A DNA stretch of 27,379 bases from an uncultured Chryseobacterium sp. (GCF_936933875.1 NZ_CAKZIK010000012.1:1-27379); one strand, 5' to 3'. Positions 16,175 to 23,808 are shown, counted from the first letter of the stretch. The notes: a model not told the origin generated them from the sequence alone. Numbers and translations are program-made.

Positions 16175-18292
16175 TTAATTTAGATATTTCTCCAAAATTT
16201 CACATGCCGATTTCGGCAAATTCGTTCCCGGGCCGAAAATAAAATCCGCTCCGTTTGCATAAAGAAAATCGTAATCCTGTTGAGGAATTACGCCACCTAC
16301 AACAATCGTAATATCGTCTGCTCCTAATTTTTTCAGTTCTTCGACAACTTGCGGAACTAAAGTTTTGTGACCTGCCGCCAAAGAAGAAATGCCCAAAATA
16401 TGAATATCGTTTTCCACAGCCTGTTTCGCGACTTCTTCCGGCGTTTGGAACAATGGCGCAACATCCACATCGAAACCCATATCTGCAAAAGCTGTAGCAA
16501 CTACTTTCGCACCACGGTCGTGACCGTCCTGTCCCATTTTTGCGACCATAATTCTTGGACGGCGACCTTCGTTTTCCTCAAATTTTTGAGTTAAAGCAAC
16601 AGCTTTTTCAAAATATTCGTTTTTATTGGCATTCATAGCGTAAACTCCCTGAATTGTTCTGATATTAGCTTTGTAGCGTCCGAAACTTTCTTCCATTGCG
16701 TCGCTCATTTCGCCTAAAGTTACTCGGCTTCTTGCGGCTTCAATACATAAAGCGAGAAGATTTCCGTTTCCGGTTTTAGCGCATTCGCGGATTTGATCTA
16801 AGATTTCTTCAACTTTTGCGGAATCTCTTTCGGATTTTATTTTTTCAAGTCTTTCGATTTGTTTTTTGCGAACTTGTGTATTATCAATATCCAAAATCTC
16901 CAGTTCCATCTGTTTCAAATTGGATTTGAACGAATTAACACCGATGATAAATTCTTCTCCACTGTCAATTTTAGCCTGTTTTCTTGCGGCGGCTTCTTCA
17001 ATTCTCATTTTTGGAATTCCGGCTTCGATGGCTTTTGTCATTCCACCCTCTTTTTCCACTTCATCTATGAATTTCATCGCTTCATCAATCATCTGCTGCG
17101 TTAAACTTTCTACCAAATGACTTCCGCCCATTGGGTCAACAACGTCACAAATTCCGCTTTCCTGCTGAAGAATAATCTGCGTATTTCTTGCAATTTTTGC
17201 AGAATAATCCGTTGGTAACGCAATTGCTTCGTCCAAAGCATTAGTGTGTAAAGACTGAGTTCCGCCCAAAGCAGAAGACAACGCCTCAATCGCAGTTCTT
17301 GTAATATTATTGAACGGTTCCTGTTCTGTCAAAGACCAGCCCGAAGTTTGGGAATGCGTTCTCAATGCTAAGGATTTTGGGTTTTGTGGATTGAATTGCG
17401 TTAATAAATTCGCCCAAACAAATCTTGCAGCACGCATTTTTGCAATTTCCATGAAGTGGTTCATTCCCATTGCCCAGAAAAATGATAAACGCGGCGCAAA
17501 ATCATCGATGTTCATGCCTGCTTTGATTCCGGTTCTCACGTATTCCAAACCGTCGGCTAAAGTGTATGCCATTTCCAGAACCGGTGTTGCTCCAGCTTCC
17601 TGCATATGGTAACCAGAAATGGAAATTGAGTTGAATTTCGGAATATTTTTAGAAGTATATTCAAAAATATCGGCAATGATTTTCATTGAAGGCGTTGGAG
17701 GATAAATATACGTGTTCCGTACCATGAATTCCTTCAAAATATCATTCTGAATGGTTCCCGAAAGTTTTTCTTGTGAAACACCCTGTTCTTCCGCAGCTAC
17801 AATATAAAAAGACAAAATCGGCAAAACCGCACCATTCATCGTCATCGAAACCGAAATTTCGTCCAACGGAATCTGGTCGAATAAAATCTTCATATCTTCC
17901 ACGGAATCTATGGCAACTCCTGCTTTTCCAACGTCGCCTACAACTCTTGGATGGTCGGAATCGTAACCGCGATGTGTCGCCAAATCAAATGCAACGGAAA
18001 GTCCTTTTTGTCCGGCTGCTAAATTTCTGCGGTAAAAAGCATTGGATTCTTCAGCCGTAGAAAATCCGGCGTATTGACGAATTGTCCAAGGCTTTTGCAC
18101 GTACATTGTGGAATACGGTCCGCGCAAATACGGCGCAATTCCGGCGCTTCCTTCCGCTATATTTTCTTCGCTTAAATCTTTTTGGGTGTAAGAGGATTTC
18201 ATTTCGAGACCATCTTTTTCGAAAAAGTAAGGCAATTTATCTTCAAAATTGATAGAAAAATTAGGACGGTGATTTTGAATTTTTTGGCGCAT
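16175..18292 (-). CDS. scpA: Methylmalonyl-CoA mutase, large (catalytic) subunit
   Basis: This adenosylcobalamin enzyme interconverts methylmalonyl-CoA and succinyl-CoA. The 705-residue protein has the TIM-barrel half (RGPYSTMYVQKPWTIRQYAGFSTAEESN, GLSVAFDLATHRGYDSD, SISGYHMQEAGA, TRTAIEALSSALGGTQSLHTNALDEA) and a C-terminal B12-binding domain with DGHDRG, in which His591 is the lower axial ligand. I start at ATG 18292: a 735-residue frame exists, but its first part encodes the preceding gene's terminator hairpin, and a promoter-like TACCTTTA (18315-18322, - strand) lies between. No mutA (small subunit) flanks it; it could work as a homodimer like E. coli ScpA or have a partner elsewhere. meaB is nearby. 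Confidence 0.97.
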   Translation of the reverse strand: MRQKIQNHRPNFSINFEDKLPYFFEKDGLEMKSSYTQKDLSEENIAEGSAGIAPYLRGPYSTMYVQKPWTIRQYAGFSTAEESNAFYRRNLAAGQKGLSVAFDLATHRGYDSDHPRVVGDVGKAGVAIDSVEDMKILFDQIPLDEISVSMTMNGAVLPILSFYIVAAEEQGVSQEKLSGTIQNDILKEFMVRNTYIYPPTPSMKIIADIFEYTSKNIPKFNSISISGYHMQEAGATPVLEMAYTLADGLEYVRTGIKAGMNIDDFAPRLSFFWAMGMNHFMEIAKMRAARFVWANLLTQFNPQNPKSLALRTHSQTSGWSLTEQEPFNNITRTAIEALSSALGGTQSLHTNALDEAIALPTDYSAKIARNTQIILQQESGICDVVDPMGGSHLVESLTQQMIDEAMKFIDEVEKEGGMTKAIEAGIPKMRIEEAAARKQAKIDSGEEFIIGVNSFKSNLKQMELEILDIDNTQVRKKQIERLEKIKSERDSAKVEEILDQIRECAKTGNGNLLALCIEAARSRVTLGEMSDAMEESFGRYKANIRTIQGVYAMNANKNEYFEKAVALTQKFEENEGRRPRIMVAKMGQDGHDRGAKVVATAFADMGFDVDVAPLFQTPEEVAKQAVENDIHILGISSLAAGHKTLVPQVVEELKKLGADDITIVVGGVIPQQDYDFLYANGADFIFGPGTNLPKSACEILEKYLN

Positions 18293-18362
18293 TTTTTCAG
18301 TCTTTAGTGCGTAGTAAAGGTATGAAATTTGTGCAACTGAAGAAGCACGGTTATGCATTAAA

Positions 18363-18395
18363 TCTACAAAAAAGCCCTCCAAATGGAAGGCTTCA
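18363..18395 (-). terminator. Intrinsic terminator after the 18415-18711 lipoprotein gene
   Basis: On the - strand AAGCCTTCC and GGAGGGCTT pair (one G-U) around ATTT and run into TTTTTTG. It lies about 20 bp after the lipoprotein stop and upstream of the scpA start. Confidence 0.85.
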
Positions 18396-18414
18396 ATATT
18401 GAGTGAACATAAAT

Positions 18415-18711
18415 TTATTTATTGGGATCTCCGTCTCCGTCGGTTGCTTTTTCTATTTTGTCACTAGTTTTTTCCGCACCTTCTTTAATTGCTTCACCGG
18501 CATCTTCTAATGCTTCACCTGTTTTTTTAGCCGCTTTTTGCGCTCCATCTTCAACTTTTTCTGCTGTTGAATCTATTCTTTGTTTATCAAAACCAACAGT
18601 TTCTACTGTCGTACTTCCTCCATCTTCATTTAAAGTGGTGGTTGTTTTCTTTTCGCAGGAAACAAAAGCCATTACAGCAATAAATACAAGTAAGACAACT
18701 GATTTTTTCAT
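18415..18711 (-). CDS. Small lipoprotein with amphipathic repeats
   Basis: The 98-residue protein has a lipoprotein signal peptide with lipobox AFVSC (Cys19), a Thr-rich linker, and then a long amphipathic helix of about 11-residue pseudo-repeats rich in Ala, Lys, Glu and Asp ('EKVEDGAQKAAKKTGEALEDAGEAI'-like, about residues 51-90). Such YtxH/LEA-like tails are common in Bacteroidota envelope lipoproteins and are often stress-linked; no function is known for this one. A good promoter precedes it and a terminator follows, so it is a single-gene unit. Confidence 0.8.
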   Translation of the reverse strand: MKKSVVLLVFIAVMAFVSCEKKTTTTLNEDGGSTTVETVGFDKQRIDSTAEKVEDGAQKAAKKTGEALEDAGEAIKEGAEKTSDKIEKATDGDGDPNK

Positions 18712-18732
18712 AATTCAGAATTTAAATTTCAT

Positions 18733-18765
18733 CAAAAATATGTCAATTATCTTTCTGATTTTCAA
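18733..18765 (-). promoter_or_regulatory. Promoter of the 18415-18711 lipoprotein (TTG -N22- TATTTTTG)
   Basis: On the - strand TTG (18765-18763) and TATTTTTG (18740-18733) are 22 bp apart, matching the Bacteroidota -33/-7 pattern. The -7 element ends 21 bases before the ATG. Confidence 0.55.
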
Positions 18766-18796
18766 TATTTAAATCAAAAATAATTATACAATTTCC

Positions 18797-18823
18797 ATAA
18801 AAAAAGCGAACCGAAGTCCGCTT
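18797..18823 (-). terminator. prfA terminator with UUCG loop
   Basis: On the - strand AAGCGGAC and GTTCGCTT (18823-18816 and 18811-18804) form an 8-bp stem, with one G-U pair, closed by the stable TTCG tetraloop and followed by seven T. It lies about 20 bp after the prfA stop. Confidence 0.9.
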
Positions 18824-18842
18824 GATTTATTCTGATGGAATA

Positions 18843-19928
18843 TTAGTAATTTTCTTCCTCTCCCTTCATTTTCTCAGCATTTTCAGCCATAATTACGGCA
18901 TCAATCATTTCCTGTATATCGCCGTTCATATAGGCATCAAGATTGTAAATGGATTTGTTGATTCTGTGATCGGTTACTCTTCCCTGCGGATAATTGTAGG
19001 TTTTAATTTTTGCAGAACGGTCACCGGTTGAAACCATCGTTTTTCTTTGTGCAGCGATATCTCCCACAACTTCCTGCAATTTGATGTCGTATAATTTTGC
19101 ACGAAGCATTTCCATCGCTAACTCTCTGTTGGCCAACTGCGAACGCGCCTGCTGACAAACCACCACAATTCCTGAAGGTTTGTGTGTCAACTGAACTTTT
19201 GTTTCAACTTTGTTAACGTTCTGTCCACCTGCTCCACCGGAACGCGAAGTCTGCATTTCTATGTCGGCCGGATTAATTTCTACATCCACTTCTTCGGCTT
19301 CGGGCAAAACGGCAATGGTAATCGCAGAAGTGTGAACACGACCCTGCGATTCGGTTTCCGGAACACGCTGCACGCGGTGAACTCCAGATTCAAATTTCAT
19401 AATTCCATAAACGCCTTCTCCTTCCACTTTCATCACCAATTCTTTGTAGCCTTTTGAAGCTTCGCTGGAATCGGTAACTTCGTGACGCCAACCTTTTGTT
19501 TTGAAGTACATCGTGTACATTCTGTAAATATCTTCTACAAAAATGGCTGCTTCATCTCCACCAGTTCCTGAACGCAATTCCACGATAACGTTTTTGTCAT
19601 CTGCTGGGTCTTTTGGTATTAAAAGCACTTTCAATTCTTCTTCGAAAGCAGGAATTTTATCCTGAGCTTCGAGTTTTTCCATTTTGGCTAAATCCACCAA
19701 GTCTTTATCTGAACCGTCTGCAATAATTTCGTCGGATTCTTCGATGGTATCCAAAGCAGATTTGTAAGCATCATAAACGGAAACAATTTTCCCAAGGTCG
19801 CTGTACTCTTTGTTCAGCTGTCCGTATTTTTTCTGGTCGGAGATTACATCGGGCTGAATAATAAGGTCTGCAACTTCGTTATAACGCTGCTTTATTGCTT
19901 CAAGTTTTGGAATAAGTGACTTTGCCAT
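18843..19928 (-). CDS. prfA: Peptide chain release factor 1
   Basis: RF1 recognises UAA and UAG stop codons and triggers hydrolysis of peptidyl-tRNA on the ribosome. The 361-residue protein carries the GGQ motif at 234-236 in SGGAGGQNVNKVETKV and the RF1-type P-x-T codon-recognition motif PET at 190-192, rather than the SPF of RF2. The N-terminal coiled domain (1-100) has the usual size. ATG 19928 gives MAKSLIPKLEAIKQRY, the expected RF1 N-terminus, so the longer frame to 19988 is rejected. An exact -7 element lies 19 bases upstream, and a UUCG terminator follows. Confidence 0.98.
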   Translation of the reverse strand: MAKSLIPKLEAIKQRYNEVADLIIQPDVISDQKKYGQLNKEYSDLGKIVSVYDAYKSALDTIEESDEIIADGSDKDLVDLAKMEKLEAQDKIPAFEEELKVLLIPKDPADDKNVIVELRSGTGGDEAAIFVEDIYRMYTMYFKTKGWRHEVTDSSEASKGYKELVMKVEGEGVYGIMKFESGVHRVQRVPETESQGRVHTSAITIAVLPEAEEVDVEINPADIEMQTSRSGGAGGQNVNKVETKVQLTHKPSGIVVVCQQARSQLANRELAMEMLRAKLYDIKLQEVVGDIAAQRKTMVSTGDRSAKIKTYNYPQGRVTDHRINKSIYNLDAYMNGDIQEMIDAVIMAENAEKMKGEEENY

Positions 19929-19947
19929 TGTGGGAATTTTGTGGGTG

Positions 19948-19955
19948 CAAAGATA
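19948..19955 (-). promoter_or_regulatory. -7 element of prfA
   Basis: On the - strand TATCTTTG matches TAnnTTTG exactly, 19 bases before the ATG at 19928. No properly spaced -33 TTG is seen. Confidence 0.45.
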
Positions 19956-20057
19956 GTGAAAAAGTTTGAGGGTTTTAAGCTGATGCAAGGTGCAATTGGT
20001 GCAATTGGTTTTGGATGCGATTGGTGAAGGTTAGTTGAAAGAATAAAGACTGAAGTT

Positions 20058-20125
20058 CTAGCCCCGGTTGAAGCGGCATCCTTTTGCGGAGCGAAGCGGA
20101 GCAAAAGATAAAGCGGAAAACGGGT
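20058..20125 (+). ncRNA. Structured intergenic element, possibly a flavobacterial RNA motif or repeat
   Basis: The segment folds as nested stems: CCCG (20063-20066) with CGGG (20121-20124), an internal asymmetric region with matching GAAGCGGCATC and GATAAAGCGGAA flanks, and a perfect 7-bp stem CTTTTGC (20081-20087) / GCAAAAG (20101-20107) closed by a GC-rich GGAGCGAAGCGGA loop. It is much more GC-rich than its surroundings and lies in the 419-base gene-free gap between prfA and the 20348 gene. From memory, sequences with AGCCC...GCGGCATCCTTTT...AAAAGATA...GCGG are widespread between genes in flavobacteria and may correspond to the Flavo-1 RNA motif; I cannot verify this. Strand is a guess. 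Confidence 0.45.
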
Positions 20126-20200
20126 GTTCGTGTGAGAGAAGGGAGAATTGGGTTGCTTCTGAAAATTTTTGAATTTAAAAGCAAGCTGGTTATTTTAACA

Positions 20201-20242
20201 CCCCGTCTGAATCTGCGATTCAGACACCCCTCTGTGAGAGGG
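20201..20242. repeat. Double-hairpin intergenic repeat
   Basis: Two perfect hairpins stand back to back: GTCTGAATC-TGC-GATTCAGAC (20205-20225, 9-bp stem) and CCCTCT-GTG-AGAGGG (20228-20242, 6-bp stem), introduced by CACCCC. It has no T-run and does not follow a gene end, so it is not a simple terminator. The CACCCCGTC...GACACCCCTC...GAGGGG plan looks like an interspersed repeat I associate with Chryseobacterium-type genomes. Confidence 0.5.
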
Positions 20243-20248
20243 AAACCC

Positions 20249-20280
20249 AAAAAAAATCAGCTCCAAAAAATTGGAACTGA
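20249..20280 (-). terminator. Terminator downstream of the 20348-20638 gene
   Basis: On the - strand TCAGTTCCAA and TTGGAGCTGA pair over 10 bp (one G-U) around TTTT and are followed by eight T. A second imperfect hairpin (ATTGCTTTTCCC 20306-20317 / GGGAAAGCAAT 20329-20339) lies just after the stop codon. Confidence 0.85.
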
Positions 20281-20347
20281 CTTCAATATATTGTTTTGCT
20301 TTGTGATTGCTTTTCCCGGAATTAATGTGGGAAAGCAATGACATCAA

Positions 20348-20638
20348 CTAGTGATGACCGTGATTGTCGTGCGCGTGGATGAAAGGTCCATCACCCTTTG
20401 GCTGGTTGTAGATTACTTCTACTCCTTCCTGCTCATACAGTTTTTTGAAACGTACATCTTCCGGATTGAAAGGTTTTGTTTTACCGAAATATTCAGCTAG
20501 TCCTTCTGTTAACCACAACGGGATTACAAATCCGAAGAACATGAAGATACACCAGAATCCCACTAAAAACATAGTGAAGAAATATACAGTCCATAGGAAC
20601 TGGTAAAATGGCCAAAATGAAGATAATACTGTTAGCAT
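20348..20638 (-). CDS. Small membrane protein with histidine-rich tail
   Basis: This 96-residue protein is not one I recognise. The first 45 residues are strongly hydrophobic and aromatic (two adjacent membrane helices, about 5-25 and 27-45, with many Phe and Trp), followed by a soluble part ('EYFGKTKPFNPEDVRFKKLYEQEGVEVIYNQPKGDG') and a tail HAHDNHGHH with five His in nine residues, which could bind a metal. It follows the fumarase gene by 104 bp on the same strand but has its own exact -7 element. Fumarase or metal-related function would be guesswork. Confidence 0.75.
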   Translation of the reverse strand: MLTVLSSFWPFYQFLWTVYFFTMFLVGFWCIFMFFGFVIPLWLTEGLAEYFGKTKPFNPEDVRFKKLYEQEGVEVIYNQPKGDGPFIHAHDNHGHH

Positions 20639-20655
20639 TTTTCTAATAATTTCAG

Positions 20656-20663
20656 CAAAAATA
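20656..20663 (-). promoter_or_regulatory. -7 element of the 20348-20638 gene
   Basis: On the - strand TATTTTTG matches TAnnTTTG exactly, 17 bases before the ATG at 20638. No -33 TTG is evident. Confidence 0.4.
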
Positions 20664-20742
20664 AATTATTTTCCCCGATTTGGAAAATTTTACCCGCTGA
20701 ATTTTGTTATTTAAACTTATTTTAAACTGTCCTGAATTGATT

Positions 20743-22350
20743 TTAATGCGCGATGGATGCGAAGAAATCGTTTCCTTTATCGTCGGTAATGATGAACGCA
20801 GGGAAATCTTTCACTTCAATTTTTCGCACAGCTTCCATGCCAAGTTCTTCAAAATCAACCACTTCAACAGATTTGATGTTTTCTTTCGCTAAAATTGCAG
20901 CAGGTCCACCTATGGAACCAATGTAGAAACCACCGTGTTTTGCACAAGCATCGGTAACGTCTTTGCTGCGGTTTCCTTTTGCGAGCATAATCATGCTTCC
21001 ACCGTGGCTTTGGAATTCGTCGACATAAACGTCCATTCTTCCCGCAGTTGTAGGTCCGAAACTTCCGGAAGGCATTCCTTCGGGAGTTTTTGCAGGTCCT
21101 GCGTAATAAATTGGGTGGTTTTTGAAATATTCTGGCATTGGTTTTCCGCTATCGATAATTTCTTTGATTTTGGCGTGAGCGATATCTCTCGCAACAATTA
21201 AAGTTCCGTTCAGTTTTAAACGGGTTTTGATTGGATATTTCGACAATTCCGCCAAAATTTCTGGCATTGGACGGTTCAAATCGATTTCTACTGCTTTTTC
21301 CAAATGTGGTGGTGTATCTGGTAAAAATCTTTTTGGATTTTCTTCAAGTTGTTCTAAAAACACACCTTCTTTCGTGATTTTTCCTTTGATATTTCTATCT
21401 GCAGAACAGGAAACTCCCATTCCAACCGGACAAGAAGCTGCATGACGCGGTAAACGAATAACGCGAACATCATGTGTTAAATATTTTCCGCCAAACTGTG
21501 CGCCAATGGAAGATTCCTGACAGATTTTCTGTACCCGTTTTTCCCATTCCAAATCGCGGAAAGCCTGACCTCCCATATTTCCTTCCGTAGGAAGATGGTC
21601 ATAATATCCTGCACTTGCTTTTTTTACGGCTGCTAAATTGGCTTCCGCAGAAGTTCCACCAATAACCAAAGCTAAATGATAAGGAGGACAAGCTGCAGTT
21701 CCCAGATCTAGAATAGTTTTCTTAATGAATTCTTCCAAAGATTTTTCGTTTAGCAAAGATTTTGTCTTTTGATACAAGAACGTTTTGTTCGCAGAACCAC
21801 CTCCTTTTGCCAGAAATAAAAATTTGTAGGCGTTTCCTTCTTCCGCATAAATATCAATCTGCGCCGGAAGATTGGAGCCTGAATTTTTTTCATCAAACAT
21901 ATTCAAAGGAACTACCTGAGAATATCTTAAATTTTGGTTTTGATAGGTATTGAAAATCCCTTTGGAAATGGATTCTGCATCGTTGCTTCCCGTGTAAACA
22001 TTTTCACCTTTTTTCGCCACACAAATTGCAGTTCCTGTGTCCTGACAAGAAGGCAAAGCGCCTTCAACAGCTACAGCCGCGTTCTGCAATAAATTATAAG
22101 CAACAAATCTGTCGTTGTCTGTCGCTTCTGGGTCGTCGATAATTTTTCTAAGTTTTTCGAGATGAGAAGAACGAAGTTTAAAAGAAACATCCTTCAAGGC
22201 TTCTTCAGCCAAAAGCTCCAAAGCTTTAGGGTCCACAGAAAGTATTTCTCTGTCGCCCAGTTGTTCAACTTTTACGTAATCTGAAGTAAGTTTTTTGTAA
22301 TGGGTATCGTCTTTAAGAATAGGAAATGGTTCCTGATATTGAAAATCCAT
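20743..22350 (-). CDS. fumA: Fumarate hydratase, class I ([4Fe-4S])
   Basis: It hydrates fumarate to L-malate in the TCA cycle using an oxygen-sensitive iron-sulphur cluster. The 535-residue single-chain protein joins the alpha-type N-terminal and beta-type C-terminal halves. Cluster-ligand candidates are the Cys in PSCQDTGTA, the Cys in LGTAACPPYHLALVIGG and one in HAASCPVGMGVSCSADR. The C-terminal half has GPTTAGRMD, the active-site SFGPTTAG region typical of the family. ATG 22350 gives MDFQYQEPFPILKDDTHY, the usual N-terminus; the frame extending to 22428 is rejected. It is divergent from the DUF4143 ATPase across the 22-bp repeat array. Confidence 0.96.
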   Translation of the reverse strand: MDFQYQEPFPILKDDTHYKKLTSDYVKVEQLGDREILSVDPKALELLAEEALKDVSFKLRSSHLEKLRKIIDDPEATDNDRFVAYNLLQNAAVAVEGALPSCQDTGTAICVAKKGENVYTGSNDAESISKGIFNTYQNQNLRYSQVVPLNMFDEKNSGSNLPAQIDIYAEEGNAYKFLFLAKGGGSANKTFLYQKTKSLLNEKSLEEFIKKTILDLGTAACPPYHLALVIGGTSAEANLAAVKKASAGYYDHLPTEGNMGGQAFRDLEWEKRVQKICQESSIGAQFGGKYLTHDVRVIRLPRHAASCPVGMGVSCSADRNIKGKITKEGVFLEQLEENPKRFLPDTPPHLEKAVEIDLNRPMPEILAELSKYPIKTRLKLNGTLIVARDIAHAKIKEIIDSGKPMPEYFKNHPIYYAGPAKTPEGMPSGSFGPTTAGRMDVYVDEFQSHGGSMIMLAKGNRSKDVTDACAKHGGFYIGSIGGPAAILAKENIKSVEVVDFEELGMEAVRKIEVKDFPAFIITDDKGNDFFASIAH

Positions 22351-22457
22351 TTTTAAATTTTTATTAAAAGGTAAAGTTACGGAAAATTGGGATTTTGGGG
22401 AAATGAGATTTTGCAGTTGAATTGCCATCCCGAAACTTCGAGACAGAAATAACTTTT

Positions 22458-22632
22458 ATGTATTTTTAAAATTTTTCCTATGTATATTTAAAATAATTTT
22501 TATGTAAATTTAAAATATAATCGATGAAATTTTAAAATTTGCTTTCTTTTACAGTTCTTAAATCTTATGTCGATTTAAAAAATTTTCCATGTGAATTTAA
22601 AATTTATTTTATGTAAATTTAAAAAAATTTAA
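22458..22632. repeat. Tandem array of about eight 22-bp units upstream of the DUF4143 ATPase gene
   Basis: Units begin at 22458, 22480, 22502, 22524, (degenerate at about 22545), 22567, 22589 and 22611. Each starts ATGTNNATTTAAAAT or a close variant, followed by about seven mostly T/A bases (two units share TTTTCC). The period is exactly 22 bp except for one 43-bp double step. There are no spacers, so it is not CRISPR. The last unit ends at the -7 element of the following gene. The period of nearly two helical turns would put successive units on about the same DNA face. Confidence 0.85.
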
Positions 22633-22633
22633 T

Positions 22634-22641
22634 TACTTTTG
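22634..22641 (+). promoter_or_regulatory. -7 element of the DUF4143 ATPase gene
   Basis: TACTTTTG matches TAnnTTTG exactly and ends 18 bases before the ATG. Its -33 region falls inside the last 22-bp repeat unit, so a protein bound to the array could block or aid the polymerase. Confidence 0.5.
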
Positions 22642-22659
22642 CTTGACAATCATAGAACA

Positions 22660-23808
22660 ATGGACGTATCGAGAACTTTAACAAAATCAATTCGGGAATA
22701 TGTTAAACTTTATCCGGTAATTGCGATAAATGGGCCACGTCAATCCGGAAAAACCACCATGCTCCGAAACGAGTTTCCCGAATACGAATATTTAAGTTTG
22801 GAAAATCCCGACATTCGAACAATCGCCGAAGCAGATCCCAATTCTTTTTTAGAAAGATATTCCAACAAAGTGATTTTTGATGAGGTTCAACGCGTTCCGA
22901 AACTGTTTTCTTTTCTGCAAACCAAAGTAGATGAGGACAAAATCATGGGGCAATACATTTTGTCGGGTTCGCAAAATTTTCACATGCTTCAAAACATTAC
23001 CCAAAGTTTGGCAGGAAGAGTGGCGATGTTTCAACTGTTTCCATTCGATAATTCCGAGTTAATTTCAGCGGATTTGCTTCCCGAAAATTTTGAAACTTTA
23101 ATTCCCCACGGATTTTATCCTGCCATTTTCGACCGAAAAATTCCACCGCCGTCTTATTACAAAAATTATATTGAAACCTATATTCAGAGAGACCTTTCGG
23201 AACTTTTGAACATCCACGACTTGGCCAATTTTCGCAGATTTCTTCGGTTGTGTGCTGGAAGAGCCGGACAAATTCTCAACCTTTCCGATTTGGCAAAAGA
23301 TTGCGGAATTTCTTCGCCCACCGCAAAATCGTGGCTTTCGATTTTAGAGGCGTCATTCATTGTTTTTCGTTTGGAGCCGTATTTTGAAAACTTCAGCAAA
23401 CGAATTATTAAAAGTCCAAAACTTTATTTCTACGACACCGGTTTGCTTTGTTATCTGCTGAATATCAACACTGAAAACAAATTGATTGACAACCGACTTT
23501 TTGGAAATATTTTCGAAAACTTCATCATCGCCGATTTAATCAAGAAAAATGCACACGAATACCTTCTCCAGGATTTCTGGTATTGGCGCGACAGCAACGG
23601 CAACGAAGTGGATTTGATTATTGAAGGTAACGGAGTTTTTGAGACCGCCGAAATAAAATCCACCAAAACCATCAGCGAAAAACTCTTCAAAGGTTTGGAT
23701 TATTTCCGGAAAATCTATCCTGAAAAAATTGACAGGGAAATGCTGATTTATGGCGGAAAGGAAAATTTCAGGAGGAAGGAAGTGGAGATTTTGGGGTGGA
23801 AGGAGTGA
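22660..23808 (+). CDS. AAA+ ATPase with C-terminal DUF4143 (PD-(D/E)xK-like) domain
   Basis: The 382-residue protein has an N-terminal AAA (AAA_14) module with Walker A GPRQSGKTT (25-33), Walker B VIFDE (71-75) and sensor segment YILSGSQNF, then a winged-helix-like region ('LNLSDLAKDCGISSPTAKSWLSILEAS', about 215-240) and the DUF4143 domain with NEVDLIIEG...AEIKST, a nuclease-like acidic/Lys core. Such proteins are widespread, often present in many copies, and of unproven function; DNA binding is plausible. ATG 22660 follows a promoter element, whereas an upstream TTG (22639) overlaps that element. It is a lone gene whose upstream region is the 22-bp array, so array and gene may be one unit. 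Confidence 0.9.
   Translation: MDVSRTLTKSIREYVKLYPVIAINGPRQSGKTTMLRNEFPEYEYLSLENPDIRTIAEADPNSFLERYSNKVIFDEVQRVPKLFSFLQTKVDEDKIMGQYILSGSQNFHMLQNITQSLAGRVAMFQLFPFDNSELISADLLPENFETLIPHGFYPAIFDRKIPPPSYYKNYIETYIQRDLSELLNIHDLANFRRFLRLCAGRAGQILNLSDLAKDCGISSPTAKSWLSILEASFIVFRLEPYFENFSKRIIKSPKLYFYDTGLLCYLLNINTENKLIDNRLFGNIFENFIIADLIKKNAHEYLLQDFWYWRDSNGNEVDLIIEGNGVFETAEIKSTKTISEKLFKGLDYFRKIYPEKIDREMLIYGGKENFRRKEVEILGWKE

Noticed and set aside
18293..18382. N-terminal extension of methylmalonyl-CoA mutase to 735 residues
   Set aside because: The extension translates the terminator hairpin of the preceding gene and a promoter-like region, and is not mutase-like.
19989..20006. 9-bp tandem GGTGCAATT pair upstream of prfA
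   Set aside because: Only two copies; probably simple slippage with no supporting context.
20084..20341. Basic reading frame of 85 codons in the prfA upstream gap
   Set aside because: It translates the structured repeats and a terminator, with no protein-like features.
22458..22632. CRISPR array
   Set aside because: Units are contiguous at 22 bp with no unique spacers of constant length, and no cas gene is nearby.
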